From Chamaecrista fasciculata (lineage: Eukaryota > Streptophyta > Magnoliopsida > Fabales > Fabaceae): a DNA stretch of 64,000 nt. Position numbers and translations under genes: made by a program. Shown here piece by piece: positions 11,578 through 23,940 of this stretch; positions within the stretch are counted from its first letter, which is position 1; every line of letters begins with the position of its first letter. The stretch spans positions 19,868 through 83,867 of the forward strand of contig QANZ01039306.1 in the NCBI GenBank assembly GCA_003254925.1. The letters are read 5' to 3'. The notes under the pieces were generated by a model that was not told the DNA's origin, searched no databases, and saw nothing but the letters and a program-made list of their open reading frames with translations.

Positions 11578-14500
11578 ATGGCTACCCTTGGAGATATAGG
11601 AGTTGCAGCGGCTATAAACATTCTTAGTGCACTTGCTTTCTTTCTGGCATTTGCCATACTCCGGATCCAACCTATAAATGATAGGGTTTACTTTCCAAAA
11701 TGGTATCTGAGGGGCTTGAGGAGCAGTCCGTTGCCTGCTGGGGCTGGGGCATTTGTGAGCAAATTTGTCAATGTGGACTTCAGGTCATATATAAAGTTCT
11801 TGAACTGGATGCCCGCGGCGTTAGAAATGCCCGAACCTGAATTAATTGACCATGCTGGGTTGGATTCTGCTGTTTACTTGAGGATCTACTTGCTTGGGTA
11901 AGCTCTGCTAAACCATTCTTAATATAGTTGAGTATGCTGAAGAGCAGAGATGATTCTTGCTTTATAGTTATGGGTAGTGAAATTGGTTTATATGGTTACT
12001 TGATAGTTTTATGCTTATTATAGTTATTAGATGCATAAGGCTTTTGTTATACACCTTTCAAATGCTACTCTTGAAATCATTAGTGGCAGATAGTCATCAC
12101 CTCTCATTACTTCCATGACAGAGTAACTGTAATTTGCTTTAACAGTTTCTCTCAACATCTCCAGGAAAATGCGGAATAGTGTAGCCCTTTTCTTTCTAGT
12201 TTGAATGTTAAGCTAATGAACTTAATTTAGAGATGATTTTGGTATGTCCTCTTTTGGTTCACGGGATGGTTTGAGAGTTTGCATGTTGGGGAGTGTTGAG
12301 AAATATAAAGATAAAATCTTATTAGGATTAGTATTGATTCTTACTAGGATTTAAGTTTTAATGTTTCTTTTGGATTTAGATTAGGATTTGATATTCAATT
12401 TGATTTATTTTATTTAAACCATTTTGGACAAGGATAGTTATATTTTTTCCTATATATATGTAGCACATCCTACTTCTTGCTCTTTGAAGTTGTGAACCAC
12501 AACATCCCAACATTCCAATAACGCTGGCTGTCGACTACCTAACACAACCCTCCTTTTTTTCTGGGCTTGGGACTCACTGTCCCTTGGGAGTGCCTTGGTG
12601 AAAATTTCTCCTGAACTCTATTATGGATTTTCCATCTAATTACTACCAAAGGCTAAGTCCTATCCTGTATAATCACCAAAAAAAAGAATGAAAACAAAAG
12701 TTTCCTTATTATTGACAAGGGCCTAGATATGGCCTTCTTGAAAGGCTAGTTGGCTCAAGCATGTTCAATGGTAAGCTTTTTTCTGTTGAAATAAGTACTA
12801 AAATCAAAAGCATTCAAATGGCATTGACTTATCTATGTAGACTTAGATAAGGACTTTGGTACTATAGAATTTCTTAGTTCCATTCCCACATCGAGTAGAA
12901 TTGGATGTTCGGTGGAGTACTTAAGTTCTTTGGTTCTCCCCTTTCAACAGTAGCTTTTGAATGGACTGTTCCCCAAGTTTACTCAACTTCCTATCAATTG
13001 GTATCAAAGCCTGATGGTCGATGACATCGAGTGGGGATACCTACAAAGGTTTCTAACCTACGAAAGTTTCTCACCAGTAGGAGGCTGAGTGAAGTGTCGT
13101 AGAATGCAGTTTCCTAGTTGTTGACTCTCCAAGGTCAGTGGACTCTGGTAGTGTGAGATGTCTAAGTCCCACATCGAATAAAATGGAATGTTTGGTAGAG
13201 TACTTAAGTGCCTTGGTTCTCCCCTTTCAATAGTTAGCTTTTGAGGAAGGATTCTCCAAGGTCACTTGGATCTCTGTCAGACTTTGATATCAATCTAGTT
13301 GTTGGGATTATACTTCCATTAGTGTGCCATAAAAACTTGTAGATGCGACCAACCATGGGCATAATGACACTAAATATGCATGATCCCCCCAACCCCCACC
13401 CCACAAACCCAAAAAAAATAAAGAGGGTGAAAAGCAGATAGTAAAGCAAAGTAACTTTGATTTGTGATTCAACCTATGTTGTGTAACATGGGTCAATTGA
13501 CTTGAATCATTCATTGAGTGCTAAGATGGCATAGGTTTGACCACATCAACACAATGACAAAGATTTTATGGTAGGGACTAAGTTAAAGTTTAGTACTACA
13601 GGGACGTACTTAAAAATTGTTAATTTATAGTGACTAGATTGAAATTTGAGTGAAGTTATGGCAACCAAGAGTAAGTTATTATGTTTATCCTTGTTGAATA
13701 ACTGCATCCTTGTCCCCATTACATTCCTTGCATTTTCTGTCATGGTGCCTGTCAATTGGACCAATGATACTTTGGAGAGTTCAAATTTGGTATACAGTAA
13801 CATAGATAAGCTTTCTATCTCCAATATCCCGCTTGGTTCGGACAGGTATGCAAATTTCTTTTTCTGTTTCCAGTCATTGGATTTTTTGTTAGGGTAAATT
13901 ATAAAGAAGGGTCCTGTGGTTTGAGTCATTTTCAGATAGGGTCCATGTGGTTTAAAATGTTTCAAATTGGGGCCTGTGGTTTGTTGTGTTAACAAAAAGG
14001 GTACTGAGGTTTAAAATTTGACCAAAATTTTGGCTAAAATACTATTTTAAGACCCTAACTATTAATTTTTATGCGTTTGAGTCCCTAAAGGACTTTGACA
14101 AAAGAAAATAAAAGTTTGATGGTAATAAATGAAGTTTTAACTAAATTAATTTTGCCCAAAAAAATAAAAAGTTCTTCGTCTTCCTCTTTTTTGCTTTCCG
14201 ATTCATCACCATCAAACTAGGAGTGAAGGGAAACTGTTGTTGTTGGCTTATTTTTGCTTTTCGATTTTATCGATCTCCACCGTTAGATGTCGTTGTTCCG
14301 GCGTTTTCCACCGTGACCTGAAACTCGATAATTTGTTAATCGACGGCGAGAATATGGATCTCAAGATCTCCGAGTTCGGATTAAGTGCGCTCAAGGATCA
14401 AATCCGATCCGACGACGGTCTTCTCCACACCGTATGTGGTACACCGGCGTACGTCGCGCCGGAGATGCTCGCGAAGAAAGGCTACGACGGAGTGAAGGTC

Positions 14501-17500
14501 GATGTCTGGTCGTGCGGCGTTATTCTCTTCGTCGATGAGATCCGGAGCTTCTGCAACTTTTGTCTCGACTTATGGATCGGAATCCGACGACCAGGATCAC
14601 CGTCAAAGAACTTTTTATTTTTTTGGGCAAAATTAATTTAGTTAAAACTTCATTTATTACTATCAAACTTTTCTTTTCTTTTGTCAACGTCCTTTAGGGA
14701 CTCAAACGCATAAAAATTAATAGTTAGGGTCTTAAAATAGTATTTTAGCCAAAATTTTGGTCAAATTTTAAAACTCGGGACCCTTTTTGTTAACAGAACA
14801 AACCACAGGCCCCAATTTGAAACTTTTTAAACCACATGGACCCTATCTGAAAATGGGTCAAACCACAGGGCCCTTCTTTGTAGTTTACCCTTTTTGTTAA
14901 CATTTTTCATGTCTCTTTATCTTTTTATTTGTTCACATATGCTATTGTTTCATTTGGACTTCCTATTAAGAAAAATTCTGGGTGTCTTTATTCGGACGAG
15001 CAATAAAAATTACAAATTTACAATAAATTTTCAGAATTATGCACCTTTGTGCAAGTCTGCACCATCCTAACGAGTTTGAAATAAAGTACACATACGATTT
15101 TCAGTTTATATGAACTGTTGCTTTGTGTGCCTGCCATTGCTCTTTATCTTTTATCTTACAAGCATTTTTCTTTTCTTTTAATAATTCAGTTAGTAATTTT
15201 GCAGATTTTGGACCCATTTGGTAATGGCTTATGCTTTTACCTTTTGGACATGCTATATTTTAAAAAGGGAGTATCAAATAGTTGCTTCAATGAGATGGCA
15301 TTTCCTTGCATCAGAAGGACGCCGTCCTGACCAATTCACTGTAAGATTATGTTTTGCAGTAATTTCATTGTACCTGGACTGTATATTTATAGGATTGTTA
15401 AATTACTTTTAACAGGCGAAATAATTGCACACTGTTGAATAGAAATAAGTGGAAGATTATTTTTTGGTCACAGAAATAATTGAAAGATGAAAAGGCAGAG
15501 ATGAAAATAATAATAATAATAGATGTTCAATCACATGTTACACCAAAGCCCCACGAGGAAAGGATTATAGATGTTCTCATGGATTGGCCCGAAATTTATT
15601 TGTCTCCCTATTGTTTAAACTTCCATGTGCTTTGTTTTGTTACCACTTGAATTGGTTTGGTCCTTCTTCATACTTTTTTTTTTTTAAAAAATAAATTCTT
15701 TTTAAATAAAATTGAAGAAAAAAAGATAAACAGTTTGTATTTCAGTAAAATATTTGAAAAACATTTCTGTAAGTATTGTGTTTAGCAATTTTTTTTTCTA
15801 AAATTAAGAGGCACTTTTAATTGTGAAATTACTGGAAAATGATATATATAGCTTTTGTCTTGCATTAAAGAAAACATGATTTCCCTTCCGTCCTTATCAC
15901 TTTTTCAGAAGTTTTTATTTGTTATTACTAACAGCATAACCAATTTTTTTTTTTGGCCAAAATTTGAAAGTGCTTTTTATGTGAAAATAAAAGTTGGTTT
16001 TCAGTTTTGAGAAAAACAAAAAGAAAAACTACATATTGTAACTTTTCATTAGAATAATAAATGGAAGTTGAAATTTAATTTTTTAGGACAGCCCTTACCC
16101 AAATACAATATTCCGAGTTTCTGTATCTTTAAATTATCTTTTCTAAACAGGTATTTATTATAGATATTTTTAAAAACATATATATATATATATATTTTCA
16201 GCAATGAATAATAATATTATATATAGCAAACATTACATCAGTAATTCTTTATAGTGTTTGGCCAAAAAAATAAGTAATTCTTTAAAGTTTTCAGCAGGAA
16301 AATAATTTAAGCAAATAAACAATGTACTAGCTAAAATAATTAAGGTAAAACATTTAATTTTAACCCAATATTTTTGTCATATGAAAGTTAATATCTAAGA
16401 ATCATGATTTTGAAACTCTTAGATCTAACACTATTTTGGATTGTGTTAAGAGAAAAATAAATTAACTTTTAAAAGTTGAATATGAATTTTTCTTACAAAA
16501 ATTTATTTGATGTTTGTCAAATTGCATTATAATAAAAAAAAAATACATTAGTTTTCACTATTTTCTTATACTTGAAGCTATATAAATATTGGTATTTTTT
16601 ATATTTTATTAGAGGAAAAATTGTGGATTTTAAATTTCGAACTTTTGCTAGACAATATTTGTATTATATAACTTGTATTATTTCAAATATTGTACTTTTT
16701 TTTTAAGAAAATAATAACTTACAAATATCTTATTATAATGCTTTTTGAGAAATTTACTAGGAGTGGAGGATGTCCATAGTAAGGTTATCCAAATTTATTG
16801 TTATTTTCTTAATTTCTAAAAATGATAAGTTATGGAACAATGGAAGTGGGAAATTATAAAATTATAAAGTAGAAAATTGGGAAGTATGATTTATTACTAT
16901 CTTAAACTATTATTGGGATTAAGCCTGGCTTTTTGAAATTGAAATTGTCTACTTACTCATAGTAACAGGGAAGAAAGTGGAAAATTTGCAAGATGAATTT
17001 TGTCATTGTTCTAATATTCACAGGATCATTTTTGTTAAAATTTGGTTGGAAAACACAACAGGGTGGTTAAAATAGTACTTGAACACTTCAGATTCTTAAA
17101 CTTTCGTCCAACCTTGCTTTTTTCTTAATGCAATTGATTCATATTGATGCAGGTTCTTGTTAGGAATGTGCCGCCAGACCCTGATGAATCAATTAGTGAA
17201 CTAGTTGAGCATTTTTTTTTGGTCAACCATCCAGATCACTATCTCACTCATCAGGTTTGATGCTTTTTGTTTTCAACCACAGGTTCATGTGCATGTCATT
17301 TTGAGCTTGATTTCTCAGGGAAGCTCCATGAGTATATTCCTAAATGTGTATCAAGCTGAAACAAAGTTTGAGAATTTGAATGTCTATTGGATTTATATCT
17401 TGAACATTTTCACACTCTTGTTAGACTTTTGTTGAAATTATGTGGATAGTTGTGATTTCAAATATCAATATTAGCATTGAATGACTATTGAATGGAACAA

Positions 17501-20500
17501 AGTTTAAACATATTATCAAAATTGAGATTTTTACCGAAAATACGATAGGACAAACTACGGGAGAGTTGAACGACAGACTCTAAAGGGAGTAAACTATAAT
17601 TTATCCGAAATTATATTAGAAAGTGATTATTTGTTATGCATTTATACCTAGTATTTTGTATTGTTTCTGCACTTACTCTGAAACTTTTGCAGATTGTTTA
17701 CAATGCAAAGAAACTTTCTAGCCTTATATCGAAGAAGAAAAAAACGCAAAATTGGCTTGACTACTATAACATTAAATATTCTAGAAATCCAACCAGAAGA
17801 CCATCCAAGAAGGTATTCTTAATCTGATTTATATCAATATTTTATCATTTTGAACTTGGTTAAATCATTAAGTTTCTCTTGCCAATTTTGGATGGCAGCC
17901 CACCCGTTCATACAGATTCTTACTAGTTGACATTGCATTTGCAGATTGGTTTTCTAGGTCTTTGGGGCAGTAGAGTGGATGCTATTGACTTTTATGCATC
18001 TGAGGTTTCAAATTTATCGGAAGAAGTATAGCTCTCTATTCTGCTTTTAAAATTTTTCACTAGAATTGCCTATGTAGCAAATGAAATGCTTCGTAAACTT
18101 TTGCTCAAGTTTCAAAGTACTATATCCCCAACAAAGTGCAAATGAAAAGTAAATGAAAGACCTTGTCTGGCATATTGTATGACCTATGATTGCTATGCAG
18201 AAATATGTCCTTTCATTTGACATTTAGAATTCTTATCTCGACTTTGTTATACATATTACTCTGAAACTGTTTTATTGAACCTAAAACAAATAGAATTCCT
18301 TGAGTGTTTTCTTCTGTTATGTCTAGAGACAGATTTTTGAAATGCTAAGCACTTCATGTCTGTTTATTTAGCTTGACATTTCTGTAACTTCCAGATAGCC
18401 TCTGAGAGAGAAAAAATTACAAAGGACTCTAAATATATAATGCCAGCAGCGTTTGTTTCCTTCCGAACTCGATGGGCTGCTGCGGTATGTGCACAAACAC
18501 AACAATCTAGAGACCCAACTAAATGGTTGACAGAGTGGGCTCCAGAACCTCGTGATGTGTTTTGGGATAACATGGCAATACCATACGTTTCACTCTCGAT
18601 AAGAAGGCTTATAATTGCTGTTGCTTTCTTCTTTCTTACTTTCTTCTTCATGATTCCCATTGCATTTGTCCAGTCACTTGCTAACATCGAAGGAATTGAG
18701 AAAGCAGTCCCTTTCCTGAAGCCCATTATAGAAGTGTAAGCATTTTATTGCACATTTTTTCTTTCAATTTGTGCTTAACTGTATGAACCTAATTTATTGA
18801 ATGTGATAGAAACATTCTTCTAGTTTTGTTGTGCAATATAGAGTAATTACTAGTGCAATATAAAGTGTTTTGCACAGTTACATGTTTGTACTTCTACCCA
18901 TTTACATGTTTTGCACTGTTATATATTATATGGTAACACTTGTTAGTTTTGATTATTGCAATATAGGATGATTACAACAGAAAGAGTGTTGCAAGTTTTA
19001 TTTCTGGCTTAGAATAGCTATGTTATGGAAAATGAAAGTCTTGCAGAAAAAAGCCTAATGTGTGACTCTGTTTGATACCTTAAAGTGTTGATAATAGCGG
19101 ATGTTAACCCTATCTCCCATTTTCATTGCAGAAAAGTTATAAAGTCTTTCATACAAGGTTTTCTTCCTGGGATTGCATTGAAGATATTCTTAATTTTTCT
19201 ACCCTCCATATTGATGGTAATGTCCAAGTTTGAAGGCTTTGTAAGTTTGTCTGCACTAGAAAGGAGATCAGCCACAAGATATTATATTTTCCAATTCATT
19301 AATGTATTTCTTGGGAGCATAATTACTGGGACAGCGTTTGAACAACTAGATAAATTTATCCACCAGTCTGCAAATGAGTAAGTTTCTGTCATCATTGCAG
19401 CACTATCAATTTATTATTATTAAGCACCTTGTACAGTTGGAGTTTGACATGAGTTATCAGAAAATGATTTCCCCCACAATTGTCTATTTAGGAAATTCTT
19501 ATAACAACAAATGTTACCGTATGATCAATCAATTATGTAATTATTGTTAATTTGATTTAACTTGTGTTTAGAACTTGGATGAGTTGACCTTGTACAGTTG
19601 GAGTTTGACATGAGTTATCAGAAAATGATTTCCCCCACAATTGTCTATTTAGGAAATTCTTATAACAACAAATGTTACCGTATGATCAATCAATTATGTA
19701 ATTATTGTTAATTGGATTTAACTTGTGTTTAGAACTTGGATGAGTTGGATCACAGAAATAACTTTTTTAATAACAAACTATGCAGTAAGGTACGAAGCCA
19801 ATTGGTATATTCCCTGACTGTAAAGAAAAATTGTCCCCTTCTTCCTCACTAAATTTAGAAACTTGATTCTTTTAAATTAGTCAAGCATATATTTTTATAA
19901 TTTGTACTACCTAAGCAATAGTCATAGGGATATTTTGGTTAATTTTGATGTAAATATAACCATTTTTTGTTGCAAGAAAGATACTGTTTTGCATCTTTTA
20001 AGTTCTTGCAAAAGGGAATGTAATTTTTCAAAACGGGTTGGAGCACCATGCAACTTAGGCATCTCTCAAGGTAGAAAAGAGGGATTCACCCTAGTTTTAA
20101 TCAACAAAATGGATACTAAAATATATTTTTCGTTGATACTGCATAAATGTAAGTTAGTAGCTGAGGTCATAGTAATTTCTGTAGTTCAGGTAAAATAGTG
20201 CATAGTGCAACTCATCATCGCAGGCATATTTCGTATTTCTTATTGACTTTTTGAGTGAATTAATTATTTTTCTTAAATACTTTTTGTCCTCAAATTATAA
20301 CCCGTCTTATAAGTGTTCATCATAGCCCTCCAAAATTTATTTTTCTGTTAATATGATCTTCACTTTATGCTTGTGAATAGATAATTAACAGTACAGATGA
20401 AGAAGTGGGAGATGTGACTATAATTCCATATGTGGCCACTGCCAACTGAGTACACTTTTCGAAGTACATGTGATATATCTTTAAAAGACCAAAAGCTCAA

Positions 20501-22506
20501 TTTATTCTATATTATTTTTTTAATAAGCATCTCAAGTTAATATTCAACTCTTATGCAAATTCATGACATTAAAGTATTTCTGTACATGCAGAATCCCAAT
20601 AACAATTGGTGTCTCAATTCCAATGAAAGCAACTTTCTTCATAACTTACATAATGGTTGATGGGTGGGCTGGATGTGCTGCAGAGATTCTAAGGTTGAAG
20701 CCTTTGATATTTTATCACTTGAAGAATTTCTTATTAGTGAAGACAGAAAAGGATCGCAAAGAAGCAATGGATCCAGGGACTCTAGGTTTCAACACAGGAG
20801 AACCACAAATACAACTTTATTTCTTACTTGGCCTTGTTTATGCTGTGGTCACACCAATTCTACTTCCATTCATTATTGTGTTCTTTGGTTTGGCATATGT
20901 TGTCTATCGTCATCAGGTAAAAATGAGCTCAACAAAGATCTTCTGTTTAACATCATAACAACTGAAGTAAGGGTAAAAGCAATCTTAATGTTTAATAGGA
21001 ACATCTCAACTAAATTGCAAGCCTAACATTTTATGGTTGTTTTGTGCAGATTATAAATGTGTACAACCAAGAGTATGAGAGTGCTGCAGCTTTTTGGCCC
21101 AATGTGCATGGGCGTATAATAGTTGCACTAGTGGTGTCACAGCTTCTGTTAATGGGATTGTTAAGTACAAAAAAAGCTGCTCAATCAACTCCATTGCTCA
21201 TTACACTACCAGTTTTGACCATATCATTTCACTTGTTTTGTAAGGGTCGTTATGAACCTTCTTTCAACAAATACCCATTACAGGTTAGTTATTTTCTTAC
21301 AGTATTGCAACTCAACTGATTGGTTCCAAATTTAAAACTTCTTGCAATAATATAAAAAGTTCAATTAATCTTTGTGTTTCTGTTTTTACTTAGAATAGCT
21401 ATGGTATAAGTTTTCACCAGACTGGTTTATTACTTAATTTCTGGAAATATAAAGAGAAAGTTAAAGAAGGCAAGAACATACAAAATTTATAGAGGTTCAG
21501 ATCAGAACAGGATTCCGATTCTACATCTTCTCTTGAAGCACATAACAAGAGAATTGTTGTTAACTAAGGCAATCATAGAATTACAGCAAGGTAACCTTCT
21601 CTGGGGTTCCTCATAATTGAGTTTGTCACCACAAACCACTATGTTCCTAGACTACCTTAACAACCCAAACACACTTTCAATATTGATATAGCTTTGTTAC
21701 ACTTTACACAACCATGAGCTTGATACACCTCACACTTAACCTCTTGTACCCAAGCTCACCAACAAGATATTCTACTGCCAAAGGTTTATCCAAGAAAACT
21801 AGTAGAAAGAAGATAAATACAGGATAACACAATATATTTTCTTGTTCTCACAGAATTCTAACACAAATTTAGTTTCATGCAGTAAATGCATAGACAGCAC
21901 TTCATAGTCGGTATATGTTTTTTTTCTAGTTCACTTCTCTAACCATAGCAGAATCAACATCCAACAATAAATAACCTTCACAATACAACCGTTATGACTT
22001 CAGCAAAGTAGACCATCTATTGAAGTTAAAACTTAGCCCAATAGAGTTGAGGAAATGGCTGAATTTAAGAATGCATCTTAAGCTTTGAATGTGTCTGCTG
22101 ATTCAAGACTTTTATCATTAATATTATTGGCATTTGCAGCCTTATTATCCCCTTCTTTTCGCTAGTGTTTATCCTTCCACTTGTTTGTTTGCGTATTTTG
22201 TCGAAATTGTTCTACTTAACTCTCGCTTGTTGTATTTTTCTCTCAATATTTCAGGAGGCAATGATGAAAGATACATTAGAGCGAGCTAGAGAGCCAAACC
22301 TGAATTTGAAAGACTTCCTCCAGAATGCATACATCCACCCAGTTTTTAAAGGTGGAGATGATAGTGACAATGAGGAAGTGACCGAAGAATTAGTGCAAGA
22401 GCCTAAGGTTGTCCGAACAAAACGTAGTCGACGAAACACACCGTTGGCCAGCAAACAAGATGCTTCATCATTATCATCCTCCCTTGACACTAGATATGGT
22501 CATTAA
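11578..22506 (+). CDS. OSCA1/CSC1-like hyperosmolality-gated calcium-permeable channel
   Basis: Eleven exons: 11578-11897, 13672-13845 (start uncertain), 15205-15340, 17153-17254, 17693-17812, 17945-18025, 18395-18735, 19132-19377, 20592-20916, 21050-21283, 22255-22506. Together they give 2331 nt, or 776 residues, close to the roughly 770 usual for OSCA1-type proteins. The family forms dimeric mechanosensitive cation channels in the plasma membrane that answer osmotic stress. The N-terminal part (exons 1-3) holds the first membrane segments (RSN1_TM), exons 4-7 hold the cytosolic PHM7_cyt region ([23 protein letters not shown]), and exons 7-10 hold the DUF221 membrane core ([48 protein letters not shown]). 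The cytosolic tail carries [10 protein letters not shown]. All phases agree, and donors are GT and acceptors AG. The exception is exon 2: the homologous position has no AG, and the nearest in-frame AG adds about nine residues. Intron 2 holds a Pack-MULE. Confidence 0.9.
12860..13310 (+). mobile_element. TRIM-like miniature LTR retrotransposon relic in OSCA intron 1
   Basis: Two direct repeats of about 110 bp, near 12880-12990 and 13155-13265, share CCCACATCGA, GAGTACTTAAGT and TTGGTTCTCCCCTTTCAA. Just after the first is TTGGTATCAAAGCC, which resembles the methionine-tRNA primer-binding site found next to LTRs. Short direct repeats around a primer-binding site without coding DNA are the features of TRIM elements. 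The exact ends and a TSD were not found. It lies within the 1.8-kb first coding intron. Confidence 0.5.
13892..14890. mobile_element. Pack-MULE carrying a captured kinase fragment
   Basis: A 999-bp element with 285-bp, nearly identical terminal inverted repeats (13892-14176 and 14606-14890), starting GGGTAAATTATAAAGAAGGG. It is flanked by a perfect 9-bp direct repeat, TTTTTGTTA (13883-13891 and 14891-14899), the target-duplication length of Mutator-like elements. The 429-bp interior has a different, GC-richer base composition and codes for a broken CIPK-type kinase fragment, so gene capture is evident. It encodes no transposase and must depend on an autonomous MULE elsewhere. It sits in OSCA intron 2, only 46 bp past the splice donor. 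Confidence 0.92.
14289..14605 (+). pseudogene. Captured CIPK (SnRK3) protein-kinase fragment inside the Pack-MULE
   Basis: Translation gives the catalytic-loop motif HRDLKLDN, then [11 protein letters not shown], then the activation-segment end [11 protein letters not shown] and [11 protein letters not shown], the pattern of calcineurin-B-like interacting kinases (CIPK/SnRK3). The metal-binding DFG motif reads EFG. After ILFV, about 35-40 codons normal for the C-lobe are missing. The sequence resumes at DEIR and then shifts frame; the other frame reads [18 protein letters not shown], which is again CIPK-like. The nucleotide-binding lobe, the NAF domain and the rest of the protein are absent. 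It is therefore a captured, internally deleted, frameshifted fragment and cannot make an active kinase. Confidence 0.85.
15341..17152. other. OSCA intron 3
   Basis: A 1.8-kb AT-rich intron. It has T-rich and TA-repeat stretches (for example 16178-16195) but no recognisable element or reading frame. Confidence 0.6.
19427..19748. repeat. 161-bp tandem duplication in OSCA intron 8
   Basis: Two head-to-tail copies, 19427-19587 and 19588-19748, both beginning CCTTGTACAGTTGGAG. By eye they differ mainly at one position (TTTGATTT versus TTGGATTT) apart from the last bases, so the duplication is recent or an assembly duplication. No coding content. Confidence 0.85.
21284..22254. other. OSCA intron 10, possible LTR fragment
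   Basis: Nearly 1 kb of intron. The stretch 21470-21840 (GGTTCAGATCAGAACAGG, then CTCACCAACAAGATATTC) has the less AT-rich look of a retrotransposon LTR fragment in reverse, but no ends or TSD were identified. Confidence 0.3.
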
Positions 22507-23940
22507 TACTTCCCCAGGCCGTTTTTGACCGTCACATTGGTATCATACTTCATGTTACCAGCTTTCTTGCAAGTTTCTTTAAGTTAGATGAGGGATGTAG
22601 AGAGATTATTTAGCTTGCAAGTTTTATTACAGATTAGATAGATTATATATATTGGTAAAGTTACTCTCTTGGGACATATGGTTTTTAAATGCTTTCTTCA
22701 CCAGGCGCATTCCGGAATATGTACAAAACACCAAGGACAATAAAAAATAGGGTGCATAGGATACCTGTGATGTGAATATTGCTAAAGCAGCTTCGAGTGA
22801 TAATGACCCTTTTTGGCCCCATCTTTTTGTGTTGCAGTCAAAAATAGTGTTTGGATTTAGGGAGTTCATTGAGCGGTTCTGAACAATTTTTTAAATTAAA
22901 CTGTTAATATCGATTTCAAGTAATTTTTAATCAGGTGGTTTAAAAATTTGTTTAACTAAACCAAATCAAACTAATAAAATAGTAGTTTCAGCGGTTCGAT
23001 TGGAGAGGTTTTGAAGTTTAGAAAGAAAAACAATGTGTATTGGATTTGGAGTAGTGAGTCAAAATTAACGATTTGATGAGGAAACGACAATAAAGATTAG
23101 TGTTTTAAGGGGTGAAAATAGAAAAGAAAAATAATGGTAGTTTGTTAATGACTGAAATAAGATATTTTTTTAAGACAATAAAATATCACGGTAAAAAAAT
23201 TGTCCAATTGTATGATGATCAAAGGAAAATGATCATTTGTGTTAAATATAAGGGTAAATTATACTTTCGTCATGAGGTATGAACTGATTCAACTTAGTAC
23301 CTTGCTCTTTCACCGTTAGTATTTTAGTACCTTATTCTATTCACCGTTAGTATTTTAGTACCAAAAAACTTTTTTTTTTTTCTGTTACCTCTTAACGAAA
23401 AAAGTACTTGCAGGTTATGTGCATAGTCAAAAACAAGAAATCCATCATCCTAAACTCAGATTTCATGATCCAGCCTCCAAAAAACACGATTTGGTATGTA
23501 CTTTAAGGCAAAGGATTTCGTGTTTTTTTAGGCTGAATCGTGAAAAAAAATAAAGACAAAGATATTTACAAGAAATAAAAGTTAATGACATAATTAGAAA
23601 ATTACTAAACATTCTCAAAAATATAAAAGTTAAGCCAAATACAAAATTTTATCATTGGGAATATTGTAAAATAATCATATGAATCATGAATGCTATAATT
23701 TATCCAATTTTATATATTTTTGAAAATCATAAATTTTTAAGAATCAAATTACAAGGATTATGATTCTCGTGAATAATAAAATAATGTGTGTGCCAACTGT
23801 TGCTTAATCACTAATTCTAAGCATATCTTTTGGCAAAACTGCTACTTCTAGTTATGTGTTTTGATCTGCCTTACGCCCATTGATTGCGCCCATCGATTAA
23901 GCCTTGTAATTGGTTTCCTCGTGAATAATAAAATAATGTG
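22507..23940. other. OSCA 3-prime flank and intergenic repeats
   Basis: The first few hundred bases should include the OSCA 3-prime UTR. A relic of the GGGTAAATTA element family starts at 23252 (GGGTAAATTATACTTTCGTC, with TAGTACCTT repeated). A 23-bp phrase beginning CTCGTGAATAATAAAAT occurs at about 23765 and again at about 23918, bracketing some 130 bp that resembles 31325-31420. Confidence 0.45.

Noticed and set aside
11898..13671. U12-type (AT-AC) intron to explain the odd OSCA exon 2 boundary
   Set aside because: The donor is GTAAGC, without the U12 ATATCC or GTATCC consensus, although AATAAC precedes the exon.
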